Made by a program: the position numbers and the translations under genes. The notes beneath the pieces are model-generated. The model made no database searches, was not told where the DNA came from, and worked only from the letters and a program-made list of their open reading frames with translations. From Hymenobacter sp. DG01 (lineage in GTDB: Bacteria > Bacteroidota > Bacteroidia > Cytophagales > Hymenobacteraceae), in NCBI RefSeq assembly GCF_006352025.1, contig NZ_CP040936.1, forward strand, positions 1,984,001-2,048,000: a stretch of DNA of 64,000 bases. The letters run 5' to 3'. Each line of letters opens with the position of its first letter. Positions within the stretch are counted from its first letter, which is position 1. Shown in pieces: positions 35,494 to 44,491 of the stretch.

Positions 35494-36507
35494 TTAGCCC
35501 ACCTGCACCACGATTTTGCCGAAGTGCGAGCCGCTGCCCATATAGGCCAGCGCTTCCAGGGCCTGTTCGAAGCGGAACGTCTGGCTAATGATGGGCTTGA
35601 GGCCGTTGCGGTCAAAGGCCTGCATCAGGTCGGTGAGCATGCGGGTACTGCCCACGTAAATTCCCTGCAGGCGCTGGGTGTTGATGGGCAGCATACCCAG
35701 GTTGGGCACCTCGTCGTTGGGGCCGCCTACTGCCCCGATCTGGAAGATGCTGCCACCAGCTTGCAGGGCCCGGATGGAGCGGGCCAGCTGGCCGGCCACT
35801 TCCAGCACGTAGGTAACGCCTTCGCCTTGGGTTAGCTCACGGGCTTTTTCGTCCCAGTTGGGGGTTTGCTTGTAGTTGATCAGCAGGTCGGCGCCTAGCT
35901 CCCGGGCCTGGGCGAGCTTTTCATCCGAGCTGGAAGTAATGATGGTACGGGCACCCAGCAGCCGGGCAATCTGCAGGCCGAAAACCGAAACGCCTCCGGT
36001 ACCCTGCAGCAGTACCGTATCGGTGGGCTTTAGCTGGGCCTGCACCACCAGCGCATGCCAGGCCGTAACGCCGGCGCACGGAAATGCGGCGGCTTCCTCA
36101 AAGGAAAATGAATCGGGCACCTTGGCTACGGCCTGCTCCGGAAACGACACATATTCTGCCAGTACCCCACCGGTGCTGCCGCCCAGGGAGCGGGCCGTTT
36201 TCTCGCCTGAGAAATCCCCGTCGTGCCAGTCGGGAAAGAAGTTCACCGCTACCCGGTCGCCGGCCCGGAACTTCGTGACGCTGCTGCCCACCTCCACTAC
36301 TACCCCCGCCGCGTCGCTGAAGGGAATGAAGGGCAGCTTCTCGCCGGGGTAGCCAAACCAGCCGTTGGCCAGGGCCCAGTCGCGGTAGTTCAGGGATACG
36401 GCCTTCACCTGAATCTTCACCTCATGGTCGCGCACGACGGGCTCGTCGTAGTCGCCCAGCTTGAAATTTTCCAGGCTTTTCGGGCCGTACAGCTTGTATG
36501 CTTTCAT
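35494..36507 (-). CDS. Zinc-independent medium-chain alcohol dehydrogenase/quinone reductase
   Basis: 337-residue NAD(P)-dependent MDR oxidoreductase. The start at 36507 (MKAYKLYGPKSLENFKLGDYDEP) follows homologues. The GroES-like domain has SLNYRDWALANGWFGYPGEKLPFIPFSDAAGVVVEVG and the Rossmann segment is VLLQGTGGVSVFGLQIARLLGARTIITSSSD (GTGGVS nucleotide motif). The four structural-zinc cysteines of classical ADHs are missing, as is usual for the YhdH/quinone-reductase-like group. Substrate unknown. Divergent from the STAS-like gene. Confidence 0.88.
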   Translation of the reverse strand: MKAYKLYGPKSLENFKLGDYDEPVVRDHEVKIQVKAVSLNYRDWALANGWFGYPGEKLPFIPFSDAAGVVVEVGSSVTKFRAGDRVAVNFFPDWHDGDFSGEKTARSLGGSTGGVLAEYVSFPEQAVAKVPDSFSFEEAAAFPCAGVTAWHALVVQAQLKPTDTVLLQGTGGVSVFGLQIARLLGARTIITSSSDEKLAQARELGADLLINYKQTPNWDEKARELTQGEGVTYVLEVAGQLARSIRALQAGGSIFQIGAVGGPNDEVPNLGMLPINTQRLQGIYVGSTRMLTDLMQAFDRNGLKPIISQTFRFEQALEALAYMGSGSHFGKIVVQVG

Positions 36508-36838
36508 AGGGAAATGATTGTGCTCAAAACCCTTTAACCAGCCACCCCCGCTATTGTTAGCCCCTGTTACCGGCTGGGCTTTTAACGGGCCCACGTCGGG
36601 CTGAGCGCGGGCACGCAGCCGTGGCGGGTGGCGCTAACCTTTTGCCTGGCGCCACCGTTCAGTAAAACACCTGCCTATCCCCAGCCAGCGGCCAGCAACA
36701 GTAGCCGAAAACCCTGGTGTTTGTCGGCCGCGAACAAGCTGCCCCGGCGGCCGGCCCGGATTCAGCTGGCCGCGTGATGCCGAGGGCTTTTTGCTTCCCT
36801 GGCGCGGCCCGCCGCTCAGGCTCCTGCACTAGTTATCT
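36508..36838. other. Divergent intergenic region
   Basis: 331 bases between the dehydrogenase (minus) and STAS-like (plus) genes. G+C-rich, no open frame looks coding, and I saw no repeat or clear promoter pair. Confidence 0.4.
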
Positions 36839-37309
36839 ATGAGTATTACACCAGAGGTATTATCATACGAAAACGAGGCTGGCAGCTTGTATTGCTTACC
36901 AGCCGGCTACCTGCATCTGGTCTGGCACCCTGGCTCGCCCCGGTCCCCGCACGCCATGCAGGAAGTTTTTGAGCAGATACTGCGGCAACTGCAGCAAACC
37001 GGCTACCCCCGCCTGCTAACCGACCACCGCCAGCTCACGGCCTACGGCGACGATATGGTAGGCTGGCTGCTGGCCGACTGGCTGCCGCGGGTGGTACCCA
37101 CCCGCCTGCTGCAGCGTGTGGCCCTGATGGGCTCTTCCCGCCTAGCAGTACGCCCTCAGGACGATTATTTATTCCGGGAGGCCGGGGTCCGCTACGGGCT
37201 GCAGAGCCGCTGCTTCGCTTCCGCCAGCATGCCGGAGGCCCTAACCTGGCTGCTTTCCGCGCCTTCCTCCGAAAAAGCTGCCGTTCCTGCCAGTCTGACC
37301 GGTAGCTAG
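36839..37309 (+). CDS. STAS/SpoIIAA-like protein, tentative
   Basis: 156 residues, cytoplasmic. The pattern YLHLVWHPGSPRSPHAMQEVFEQILRQL...RLLTDHRQLTAYGDDMVGWLLADWLPRVV, then RVALMGSSRLAVR and RCFASASMPEALTWLL, matches SpoIIAA-like/SEC14-type STAS domains (strand, helix, TD.R.., final helix with A-W-L). Such proteins may sense or carry small hydrophobic ligands or act as anti-anti-sigma-like partners. The assignment is by eye and could be wrong. Single gene between divergent and co-directional neighbours. Confidence 0.55.
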   Translation: MSITPEVLSYENEAGSLYCLPAGYLHLVWHPGSPRSPHAMQEVFEQILRQLQQTGYPRLLTDHRQLTAYGDDMVGWLLADWLPRVVPTRLLQRVALMGSSRLAVRPQDDYLFREAGVRYGLQSRCFASASMPEALTWLLSAPSSEKAAVPASLTGS

Positions 37310-37525
37310 GTCCGCTCCTGGCTGGTAGGTCCGGCCTGAACCTGGCAGCTTGCGGGAGGCCGGCGCATAACTTTCTGCCGGCCCGGCGGTAGTAGCGCTG
37401 GTATTGCTGCTCCGCGTTTCCGGCCTGCCCTTGCCGCCGTGCCGTCCTTACCGGGGCCCCCGCTTACCGCCTGCTTTTTCGCCTGCCGGCCGCTGGCCGG
37501 CACTTACTTTAACGTTTTCTTTCTG

Positions 37526-38467
37526 ATGGCCGAACCTGACCTGACGCTCCCCTCCTCTTCCGCCGCTGAGCCGGCTACTGTTGTACTGGCCGGTGCTACC
37601 GGTGCCCTGGGCCTGCTGATTGCCCACCATCTTCGGCAGCGCGGGGCTGCGGTGCGGGCCCTGGTGCGCCCGCAGGCCCGGGCTTCGGCCGAGGCGGCTT
37701 CGCTGCGCCTGCAGGGGGCTGAGCTGGTAGAAGTTGACTATGGCCAGGCCGACCAGCTCCGCCAGGCCTGCGCGGGAGCCAGCTGCGTGGTATCGGCCTT
37801 GTCGGGGCTGCGGGAGGTAATTGTGGAGGCCCAGACGCGCCTGCTGGAGGCCGCCGTAGCGGCAGGAGTGCCCCGCTTCATTCCCTCCGATTTTTCCATT
37901 GACTACACCCGCCTCCCCGATGGCTCGAACCGCAACCTCGATTTGCGCCGGGAGTTTCAGCGGCGGCTGGACCAGGCTCCTATTCAGGCCACATCCATTC
38001 TGAACGGCATGTTCACCGACCTGCTGACCGGGCAGGCCCCGGTAATTCTGATGGGTCCGCGCCGGGTAGTGTACTGGGGCGACGCCGACCAGCCCCTGGA
38101 TTTTACCACCATGCGCGACACGGCCGCCTTCACCGCTGCCGCCGCCCTCGACCCTGCCGCCCCCCGCTACCTGCGCGTAGCCGGCGAAGTAGCCAGCATC
38201 CGGGGGCTGCAGGCTGCCGCCGAGGCCGCCACGGGCCAGGAGTTTAAGCTGTTCCGGGTGGGTAGCCTGTCGGCTTTCGGGAAAGTCATCAAGCTGACCA
38301 AGGCCCTTGTACCCGCCCCCAACGAGGTATTTCCGCCCTGGCAGGGCATGCAGTACCTGCACAACATGTTCAGCGGCTGGCCCAAGCTGGAGCCCCTCGA
38401 CAACGCCCGCTACCCCGAAATCAGCTGGACCCCGGTGCGGGCGGTGCTGGCCCCGTCACGGGCGTAA
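37526..38467 (+). CDS. NmrA-family NAD(P)-binding protein
   Basis: 313 residues from the ATG at 37526 (MAEPDLTLPSSSAAEPATVVLAGATGALG); an upstream GTG-start extension has no homology. Nucleotide motif GATGALG at residues 23-29, then ADQLRQACAGASCVVSALSGLREVIVEAQTRLLEAAVAAGVPRFIPSDFSIDYTRLP, typical of NmrA/isoflavone reductase-like atypical SDRs. It lacks the classical YxxxK, as many NmrA members do. May act as a redox-sensing regulator or an enzyme; not decidable here. It ends in a terminator shared with the cold-shock gene. Confidence 0.85.
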   Translation: MAEPDLTLPSSSAAEPATVVLAGATGALGLLIAHHLRQRGAAVRALVRPQARASAEAASLRLQGAELVEVDYGQADQLRQACAGASCVVSALSGLREVIVEAQTRLLEAAVAAGVPRFIPSDFSIDYTRLPDGSNRNLDLRREFQRRLDQAPIQATSILNGMFTDLLTGQAPVILMGPRRVVYWGDADQPLDFTTMRDTAAFTAAAALDPAAPRYLRVAGEVASIRGLQAAAEAATGQEFKLFRVGSLSAFGKVIKLTKALVPAPNEVFPPWQGMQYLHNMFSGWPKLEPLDNARYPEISWTPVRAVLAPSRA

Positions 38468-38496
38468 GTTTATTTCCCTACCCCCGGTAGCCGCGC

Positions 38497-38536
38497 AAAC
38501 AAAGAGAGCATGCCTTGCGACATGCTCTCTTTGTTT
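38497..38536. terminator. Bidirectional terminator between NmrA-like and cold-shock genes
   Basis: 16-bp stem AAACAAAGAGAGCATG / CATGCTCTCTTTGTTT with loop CCTTGCGA, followed by T-run TTTTT. Convergent stops lie 29 and 18 bases away. Confidence 0.9.
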
Positions 38537-38554
38537 TTCCGGAAGAGGAAACGC

Positions 38555-38746
38555 TTAGGCGCGACGCACCTTAACAGCGTTCAGGCCTTTACGGCCCTGC
38601 TCTACCTCAAACTCAACCGTGTCGTTATCACGGATTTCGTCGATGAGGCCGGTTACGTGGACGAAGATGTCCTGGCCGGTGGTGCTGTCGTTGATGAAAC
38701 CAAAGCCTTTGGTTTCATTGAAGAATTTTACGGTTCCTGTTGACAT
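38555..38746 (-). CDS. Cold-shock domain protein
   Basis: 63-residue nucleic-acid-binding protein of the CspA family, probably an RNA chaperone. Both RNP motifs are intact: KGFGFI (RNP1) and DIFVHV (RNP2), and the N-terminus MSTGTVKFFNETKGFGF is typical. Upstream (38747-39024) is a 278-base non-coding stretch, much more A+T-rich than average. Long structured leaders are a hallmark of cold-inducible csp mRNAs, so thermal regulation of this leader is possible but unproven. Confidence 0.95.
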   Translation of the reverse strand: MSTGTVKFFNETKGFGFINDSTTGQDIFVHVTGLIDEIRDNDTVEFEVEQGRKGLNAVKVRRA

Positions 38747-39024
38747 GATGCTTTAGGAAAGTGATGAAAAAAAGCAACTGGCAACGGAACGCTACTTTGA
38801 TTCTGCAAGCGAATAGATAGTAGATGAAACGAGGCAATTGGCCTTAAACAGTGTAAACATACGCCTTTTATTTTGACTAGTACTCCGAACCAAATCTGCT
38901 GCCTGACCAATACTGCCATATAGCGAAGCCAGGGCCGTTTTCTGGCTTAAGTTCAACGGCATCTTTCTTAAAATAAATACTCAGGCTGGCTTGCTGCCAG
39001 CCGAATACACGTATTCGTATCCGG

Positions 39025-40134
39025 CTACGGCAAATCATGGTAGGTACTGATGCGCACGTTGGGCATGGCCGCGAGCATGCGACGCATAATCATGGTATGG
39101 GCTGAGCCCACGGCTACTACTACCCGATGGGCCTTTTGCTCCCGCGCCCGCCGCACAATGTTGTCGCACATGCCTTGGTTGCGCAGCTCCCACTGGGTTT
39201 TCATGGCCTGCACGGCAGCCGTGGGGAAGCCCGGCGCCCCGTACAGGGCCTCGTCGCCGTAGAAATTCAAGTCGTCGTTGAGCTTGCCGAAGGCCGGCGC
39301 GTTCATTATCCGGTAAGCCTCTTCGCTGGTAGCGGCGGCATCGAGATACGTGAAATAGGCAGTTTTGGCGGCAGTCATTCGGCGAAAAGTAGTGGCCTGC
39401 TCCGTCGTGGAATCAGCTTTAAAAGCCTTCTGCAGGGCCAGAAACTGGCCGTATGTCTGGCTGGAGGCCTGGCTAAATTCCTGGCCGTAGCGCTGGCAGT
39501 CCATGGAGTATAGCTGATCCTGACCGAGCTCCTGTAGCAGAGGGAAGAAGATGCGGTGGTACTCGGTGAGCGGACGTACCATTTTCAGGACTTTGCGCAC
39601 GGAATCGGCGGGGCCAAATGCCTGCCGGTAGTAGGCCTGGTCGGCGGCGCTCAGGCGGTCCTTATAGGTTTCTTCCAGCAGATACAGCTGATATTCGGCG
39701 TTGGCCCGGTCGTAGTTGTAGGCGTAGTAGCGGGCTAAATCGATGCGCTGCTGGTGTAACTGCGGATTCCGGCGCAACTGGCGGCGCACCGCAGCGGCGG
39801 CTTTGGCGCTCAGGGGCGGGGCTTGCATCTCCCGGCGCTGCAGGTAGCGCAGGCTCCGCTGATATGGCCGTGCCTCCCCCTGTGTGGCGGGCAGTTGCCG
39901 GGCATCGGCGGGCCCGAGGTACTCGCCAATCACCAGGTCGGGCTGGTAGGCTTTGAGCTTGTCGATGATGGGCCGGTAGCTAGCGTCGGATTCGCCGTTG
40001 TAATGCGAAGTACCTACCAGCAACACTTCCAGGGGTGTCTGGGCTGCGGCCAGGGTAGTAGCTGTGCACCACACCAGCCATAGCAGGACTAATCGTTTAA
40101 AATTCAGCGCTAAATAACCGTGTAACCGAGGCAT
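39025..40134 (-). CDS. Exported DUF5694-type protein (TraB/Tiki-like fold)
   Basis: 369 residues; signal peptide around LVLLWLVWCTATTLAAAQ. VLLVGTSHYNGESD near residue 38, DLVIGEYLGPADARQLP, and C-terminal GMCDNIVRRAREQKAHRVVVAVGSAHTMIMRRML match the DUF5694 family. Members share a fold with TraB/GumN/erythromycin-esterase-like metalloproteins (two conserved histidines, S-H-Y and S-A-H-T). Function is unknown in this family. Probably periplasmic. Single gene, start at the first plausible ATG. Confidence 0.75.
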   Translation of the reverse strand: MPRLHGYLALNFKRLVLLWLVWCTATTLAAAQTPLEVLLVGTSHYNGESDASYRPIIDKLKAYQPDLVIGEYLGPADARQLPATQGEARPYQRSLRYLQRREMQAPPLSAKAAAAVRRQLRRNPQLHQQRIDLARYYAYNYDRANAEYQLYLLEETYKDRLSAADQAYYRQAFGPADSVRKVLKMVRPLTEYHRIFFPLLQELGQDQLYSMDCQRYGQEFSQASSQTYGQFLALQKAFKADSTTEQATTFRRMTAAKTAYFTYLDAAATSEEAYRIMNAPAFGKLNDDLNFYGDEALYGAPGFPTAAVQAMKTQWELRNQGMCDNIVRRAREQKAHRVVVAVGSAHTMIMRRMLAAMPNVRISTYHDLP

Positions 40135-40297
40135 AAAAGAGGGTATAAAAGCAGAGCAAACCGCATAAATGTAACAAACCCAAGCCTATCCCTACCCCCT
40201 ACTGGTGCCTCAAAGCAGGGGTAGGCAGTGGGTAAAAAGCGTAAGTCCTACGCCCCAGGATGCGGCTCTGGCCTCCCGGTGCTAGAGCAACTACATC

Positions 40298-41488
40298 TTA
40301 CAGATAAGACAGCCACCAGTAGGTATGGCGTTGCTTAAAGCCCTGGTACCAGCGGCAGGGCCAGTACAGCAGCAGCACCACGGCCACCCACACCCCGTAC
40401 GTGCGCACCAGACTGGGCTCATACTGCGGCGGCCAGGTAGGCGGGGCGGCCGCCGACAGATTAATGGCCTGCCCAAACGCGAGGTGCGTCCAGAGCCAGG
40501 CCCCGGCGCTGATAAGTGCCAGGTGCAGCAGAAAGTAGAAAAACGGTACTTGCCCGTAGGTGCGCAGCCAGTCCATGAGGCGGTTGTGCACGGTCTCCAG
40601 GCGGCTCAGCAGCAGCAGCGTGACGCCCAAGGTCAGGCTCAGGAACAGCAAAGAGGGCGGATACTTGCTGACGTTCAGAAACGACAGCACACTGTATTCC
40701 CAGCCGCGCGGCTGCGGGCTCCAGGGGCTGGGGTCGCCGTACCAGTTGCCGGCCCGCAGCAGCACAAAAAACACCAGCAGCCCCGCTCCGGCCCACCTCA
40801 GCAGCCGGACCCGCTCCACTAAAGGTTGCTTAAACCAGGGCCCAAGCACGTAACCGGCCAGCATCACGCCCAACCAAGGACCGGCGGAGTACGCCACCAG
40901 CACCGGGGGTAATGAGCCCAGCGGTAGTACAAAGGGAGTATTGTGCAGCAAGGCCCAGCCAACGTTGGCAGGGGTTACGGGCTGCAGAGAGGGTAGCGCA
41001 TCGTGGCCGAGCAGAATAGCACCGGCCAGCACGGCCAGCACCGGGCGCGGCAGCCAGAGCAGCCCGGCCAGCAGCACCATGCCCACGCCAATAGCCCAGA
41101 TAACTTCCAGCAGCACCAGGTTATAGCTCCACAGCAGCAGGAAGGTGATAACCAGCACTTCCATAGCAATCAGCCACAGTCCGCGCGTGAGCAGGAAGCG
41201 GCTGGTAGCGGCCCGGCTCCCCCGCTTTTGCTGCTGCAGCCAGATACTCGCGCCCGAAAGGAACACGAACGTAGGGGCGCAGAAGTGGGTAATCCAGCGG
41301 GTGAAAAACAGCAGGTCGGTGGTCTGGGTCACATCTTCGGGCCGAAAAGCAGTAGGGCTCCACAGCTCGCGCACATGGTCCAGGGCCATAATGACCATTA
41401 CCAGCCCGCGCACCACGTCTATGGCCTGCACGCGGGAGGCCTCCCTGGCCGGGGCAGATACTGGGGGCAACTCAAGCGTTTGTTCCAT
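40298..41488 (-). CDS. DUF1624 / heparan-alpha-glucosaminide N-acetyltransferase-like membrane protein
   Basis: 396 residues, about ten membrane segments. RVQAIDVVRGLVMVIMALDHVRELW near the N-terminus is the signature of the HGSNAT-type catalytic domain (PF07786), with the H of DHVRE that in eukaryotic HGSNAT accepts the acetyl group. FTRWITHFCAPTFVFLSGASIWLQQ and the C-terminal FFYFLLHLALI follow the same family. It may transfer acetyl groups across the membrane to surface glycans; the acceptor is unknown. Length normal. Confidence 0.85.
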   Translation of the reverse strand: MEQTLELPPVSAPAREASRVQAIDVVRGLVMVIMALDHVRELWSPTAFRPEDVTQTTDLLFFTRWITHFCAPTFVFLSGASIWLQQQKRGSRAATSRFLLTRGLWLIAMEVLVITFLLLWSYNLVLLEVIWAIGVGMVLLAGLLWLPRPVLAVLAGAILLGHDALPSLQPVTPANVGWALLHNTPFVLPLGSLPPVLVAYSAGPWLGVMLAGYVLGPWFKQPLVERVRLLRWAGAGLLVFFVLLRAGNWYGDPSPWSPQPRGWEYSVLSFLNVSKYPPSLLFLSLTLGVTLLLLSRLETVHNRLMDWLRTYGQVPFFYFLLHLALISAGAWLWTHLAFGQAINLSAAAPPTWPPQYEPSLVRTYGVWVAVVLLLYWPCRWYQGFKQRHTYWWLSYL

Positions 41489-41698
41489 GCGGTAGGAAGG
41501 TGGAAAGTAGCGGTGTAGAACGGCGGAGGGAGAGCCCGACCTGCTACGTGAGCTGCTTTAGGCCCTACCCCCTACCGGCAAGTTAACCGTATGATCCACA
41601 GATTTTTTCACCTGATACCCGGATAAAAACCTATTGTACCCTGGCCGCGCTGCCAGCCAGCTATAGCCCCAGCCCGGCCCTGAAACCAGACCGCAGCG

Positions 41699-42028
41699 CT
41701 ACTCCTGCTCCTTCGGCTGAAACCAGCGCAGGTAGGCGGGGGCAACCAGCCGCTGCCACTCCGGGTGCCGCTTCAGGTAGCTTGTCACGAAGGGGCACAG
41801 GGGAATTAGTTGCCGCTGCCGCCGCTCTATTTCCGCCAGCACCTTTTCCACGATGGCCGTGCCTACCCCCTGCCCTTCCAGCTGCGCCGGCACTTCGGTG
41901 TGAAACAGGGCAATGGCGCCCTCCCGCTCGCCGTACTCCATAAAGGCCGTGGCGTGGTTCACGATCAGCTCAAAGCGGTGGCTGCCGCTGTTGTCGGTGA
42001 GTGGGAGGCCTTGTAACTCAGGTTTCAT
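41699..42028 (-). CDS. Small GNAT-type acetyltransferase (YjdJ-like)
   Basis: 109 residues from the ATG at 42028 (MKPELQGLPLTDNSGSHRFEL). GAIALFHTEVPAQLEGQGVGTAIVEKVLAEIERR carries the acetyl-CoA Q-G-x-G loop, then IPLCPFVTSYLKRHPEW, the terminal motif of the PF14542 (YjdJ/Gtn-like) compact GNATs. This group is thought to act on small or protein N-termini, but targets are unknown. A palindromic repeat lies 143 bases upstream. Confidence 0.85.
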   Translation of the reverse strand: MKPELQGLPLTDNSGSHRFELIVNHATAFMEYGEREGAIALFHTEVPAQLEGQGVGTAIVEKVLAEIERRQRQLIPLCPFVTSYLKRHPEWQRLVAPAYLRWFQPKEQE

Positions 42029-42170
42029 AAGGAGTAGTGGGAAGCGTGAAGATGAGGGGGTAGCCGGCGCGGAACTTATGGTAGCTGGGCGAGGCAGACT
42101 GCTTGTTGTCAAACACTTTACAGGAATCCAGGCCAGCAAACACCTTACACGAAGCTACAATCAAAACGAA

Positions 42171-42266
42171 CGTCATTCCGAGCGAAGCCGAGGAATCTCG
42201 CGTGCTGACGTCCGGATTAACAGCACAACATCAGCACGCGAGATTCCTCGACAAGCTCGGAATGAC
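42171..42266. repeat. REP-like palindrome, first copy
   Basis: Left arm from CGTCATTCCGAGCG (42171) to GTGCTGA (42208); right arm from TCAGCACGCGAGATTCCTCG (42231) to GAATGAC (42266). Outer and inner parts pair, but the middle (GCGAAGCC versus GCTTGTC) does not, so it is a diverged member of the family better preserved at 51.7 and 52.9 kb. Confidence 0.85.
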
Positions 42267-42309
42267 TGTTCTATGAGATGAGACAAGAAATTCTTCCTGT
42301 CCGCAGACC

Positions 42310-42939
42310 CTAGCACGGAAAGAAGAACTCTACTTCCTGCAATCGGCCATTTTTAAATACCAGGTTCAAGGACGCATCGGTCATTTCGCCGTTGTATTCA
42401 AACGGCAGGTTTACGGTTAGTTCGCCGGACTCCGCCTCCGGTTCTTCGGCTTGCCTGGTGGCTATGGGGTAGAGGCGGCGCACATCTTCCAGCGTCGTGT
42501 TCTGGTCGAGGGTCAGGCTTCCTAGCTTCCCTTTGAATTTGCCCGTTGTCACGTCGAAGCTGTGCAGCAGGGCCTGGGTGCCGCTTACTTCGTACATGGT
42601 GTTGCCGTAGTACCACCAGTCGCCCGCAGGGGCATCCGCGGGCGTATCCAACTGGCTGCCGCACTCCACGGCGCCCCTATCCACGCTGTCGGGGCGGCCC
42701 ATCTGGCGCTCCAGCTCCTGAACCGTAAGCTCCTTGTGCGGCCGGCCATTAACTGTAACTAGGCCGTCTTGTATCCGTTCCGGGTTGGCCGATGCAGTAG
42801 CCTCTGAGCTGGGTTCCGGAGTGGGTGAAGGGGTAGGCGGCGCGGGGGCTGTTACCTCGGTTGCGGCGGGGGTAGTAGGGCTGCTCTGGCAAGCGGCCAG
42901 GCTCAGCAGGAAAGGCGCAATGCAAATAAAAAGCTTCAT
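42310..42939 (-). CDS. Lipoprotein of unknown function
   Basis: 209 residues from the ATG at 42939 (MKLFICIAPFLLSLAAC, lipobox SLAAC). A Pro/Thr-rich linker of about 40 residues (TTPAATEVTAPAPPTPSPTPEP) is followed by ELTVQELERQMGRPDSVDRGAVECGSQ, WWYYGNTMYEV and LPFEYNGEMTDASLNLVFKNGRL. The QMGRPD..E..WYYG layout recalls SmpA/BamE-like or cysteine-bridged periplasmic domains, but I do not claim that family. Single gene. Confidence 0.75.
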   Translation of the reverse strand: MKLFICIAPFLLSLAACQSSPTTPAATEVTAPAPPTPSPTPEPSSEATASANPERIQDGLVTVNGRPHKELTVQELERQMGRPDSVDRGAVECGSQLDTPADAPAGDWWYYGNTMYEVSGTQALLHSFDVTTGKFKGKLGSLTLDQNTTLEDVRRLYPIATRQAEEPEAESGELTVNLPFEYNGEMTDASLNLVFKNGRLQEVEFFFPC

Positions 42940-43178
42940 GGAGAATATAGGTGTGCGCAAGTATAGTTGTAATGCCTTGTACCAGCCTACTGCCAGCGGA
43001 TGCCTCCTTCCAGAATAGATGGACGGAGAAAATCCCTACCCCCGATACATCCTTCAAACCGAAGCATATAACTCGGTCTGCCGACTGCTCTTACACCATC
43101 AGCGCCCGAAGCGCCCCGGCAAGCATTACCTGACGGGTGACGACCGTTTTCCTACCCCCTACCCCTCCCTCAAACGAA

Positions 43179-43209
43179 AAGCGCCGCCCCGGAAACCGAG
43201 GCGGCGCTT
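43179..43209 (-). terminator. Hairpin terminator downstream of the F420-reductase-like gene
   Basis: 10-bp stem AAGCGCCGCC / GGCGGCGCTT with a 11-base loop. Read on the minus strand, TTTTCGTTT follows the stem. It is about 290 bases past the gene stop because a composite repeat is inserted between them. Confidence 0.6.
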
Positions 43210-43260
43210 GCTGCGTGTTTTGCCGATGACGCGGCAGTTGAATCGCAAGCTTGTGTTAAG

Positions 43261-43487
43261 CTGAATCGGCAATAAAGAAAGAACGGTCATTCCGAGCGAA
43301 GCCGAGTAATCTCGCGTGCTGACGTTGCCAAAGTATCTACTCCACCTCTCCCCTGGAGAGGGGGCTGGGGGTGAGGCGAACCACGCGAGCGAGATGTCTC
43401 GGCAAGCTCGACATGACAGGTACCAGTGCAACGTCAGCACGCGAGATTCCTCGACAAGCTCGGAATGACCGTTCTTTGCCGATTCAG
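43261..43487. repeat. Composite nested palindromic repeat
   Basis: Outer arms of about 58-66 bases: 43261-43326 (CTGAATCGGCAATAAAG...CTGACGTT) and 43430-43487 (AACGTCAGCACGC...GATTCAG). The left arm has about 7 extra bases (TAAAGAA slippage). The space between holds a second element of CTCTCCCCTGGAGAGGGGG type (43341-43375) and a partial copy of the other REP variant (CACGCGAGCGAGATGTCTCG, 43382-43418). At least three repeat types are therefore stacked here. Confidence 0.8.
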
Positions 43488-43501
43488 AATAAGTCAGGCA
43501 G

Positions 43502-44230
43502 CTACTTCAGCTTGATACCTTGGTCGGCCATGGCCTGCTCCGCCTTGGCTTGGTTGGCCAGGAACTCTTGGTGCTGGGCTTCGGTGCGCTCGGAGCCGAG
43601 GCGGGCCAGATGCTCGCGCACCTGGTCGGCGGGCAAATCGTTGCAGTAGATGGGGCCGCCAGGCTGCTGCCGCCACGACTCGCGCATGGTGCCCCCGTCG
43701 AGGGCGTCGAAGCCCAGCTCTTCTACCAGGGCCATTACTTTCTGCTTGGCGGCTGCATCATCAGAAGCCACGGGCAAGGCAATGCGGCCGGGGGTGCCGA
43801 CAGGCTTGCCGTTTTTCTCGAGGTGCTCGGCGAAGATATTGTTGAACACCTTCACAACGGGGCGGCCCAGGTGCTGCTGCACCCAGCCGCTTTCGGTCAG
43901 GTCGCCGGTTTCCAGCTCCGGAATTTGGCCGTCGCGCAGCATGGGGTAGTAGTTGCTCGTGTCGATGATGGGCACCTCGGCCGGCACGTCGGCCAGCAGG
44001 TCTTTGGGCAGGTCCGGGATTTTTTCCAGCGGAATGGTCACCACGATGATGTCGCTGCCGCGGCGGGCTGCTTCTTCGGCCGTAACGGGGGTAGCGCCGG
44101 TTTTCTGGGCCAGGTCCTGCAGGGTTTCGGGGCCACGAGAGTTGGCGATGTACACGTTGTGGCCGAGGCTGGTGAGCCGCACGGCTAGGGCGCTGCCGAT
44201 GTTACCGGCTCCAATGATTCCGATGTTCAT
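43502..44230 (-). CDS. NADPH-dependent F420 reductase-like NAD(P)-binding protein
   Basis: 242 residues from the ATG at 44230 (MNIGIIGAGNIGSALAVRLTSLGHNVYIANSRGP). GAGNIG (residues 7-12) is the dinucleotide motif, and NSRGPE after strand two fits NADP. EAARRGSDIIVVTIPLEKIPDLPKDLLADV and IIDTSNYYPMRDGQ-like segments match the F420_oxidored (PF03807) family. Bacteroidota lack F420, so these act on other substrates, perhaps ferric or flavin compounds; not decided here. The AT-rich nuclease-like gene begins about 260 bases upstream of it. Confidence 0.85.
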   Translation of the reverse strand: MNIGIIGAGNIGSALAVRLTSLGHNVYIANSRGPETLQDLAQKTGATPVTAEEAARRGSDIIVVTIPLEKIPDLPKDLLADVPAEVPIIDTSNYYPMLRDGQIPELETGDLTESGWVQQHLGRPVVKVFNNIFAEHLEKNGKPVGTPGRIALPVASDDAAAKQKVMALVEELGFDALDGGTMRESWRQQPGGPIYCNDLPADQVREHLARLGSERTEAQHQEFLANQAKAEQAMADQGIKLK

Positions 44231-44491
44231 AGGTTGTGTTGTTTGGTTCGCGCGCCGGTGATGTGCCGGTGCAGGCAGGTAAACAACGGAAGTGGGTGTT
44301 TTGCTTTTTTCTGGGGGTAGGACTAGAACGAGCAACGCCGCCGGAGCGGGGCTCGGGCGGCGTTGATGACGGGATTATTTCTGCAGCGATGTGAAATAAT
44401 CCCTTTTCGAAATGAGAGTATCAAATATTATTTTGCAACAAACGAAATAGACTTAAGTGCCATATATCAGGAATATTTAACCAATATATTG
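44231..44491. other. Junction of the AT-rich island
   Basis: 261 bases. Base composition changes abruptly: G+C-rich up to about 44370, A+T-rich after. Two hairpins mark the border: AACGCCGCC / GGCGGCGTT (44334-44364) and GGGATTATTT / AAATAATCCC (44371-44403). They may be terminators for the AT-rich gene or remnants of an insertion. No coding frame. Confidence 0.6.

Noticed and set aside
43019..43264. 81-codon plus-strand frame between lipoprotein and repeats
   Set aside because: Runs through a hairpin terminator, is Arg/Pro-rich without similarity, and ends at the repeat border.
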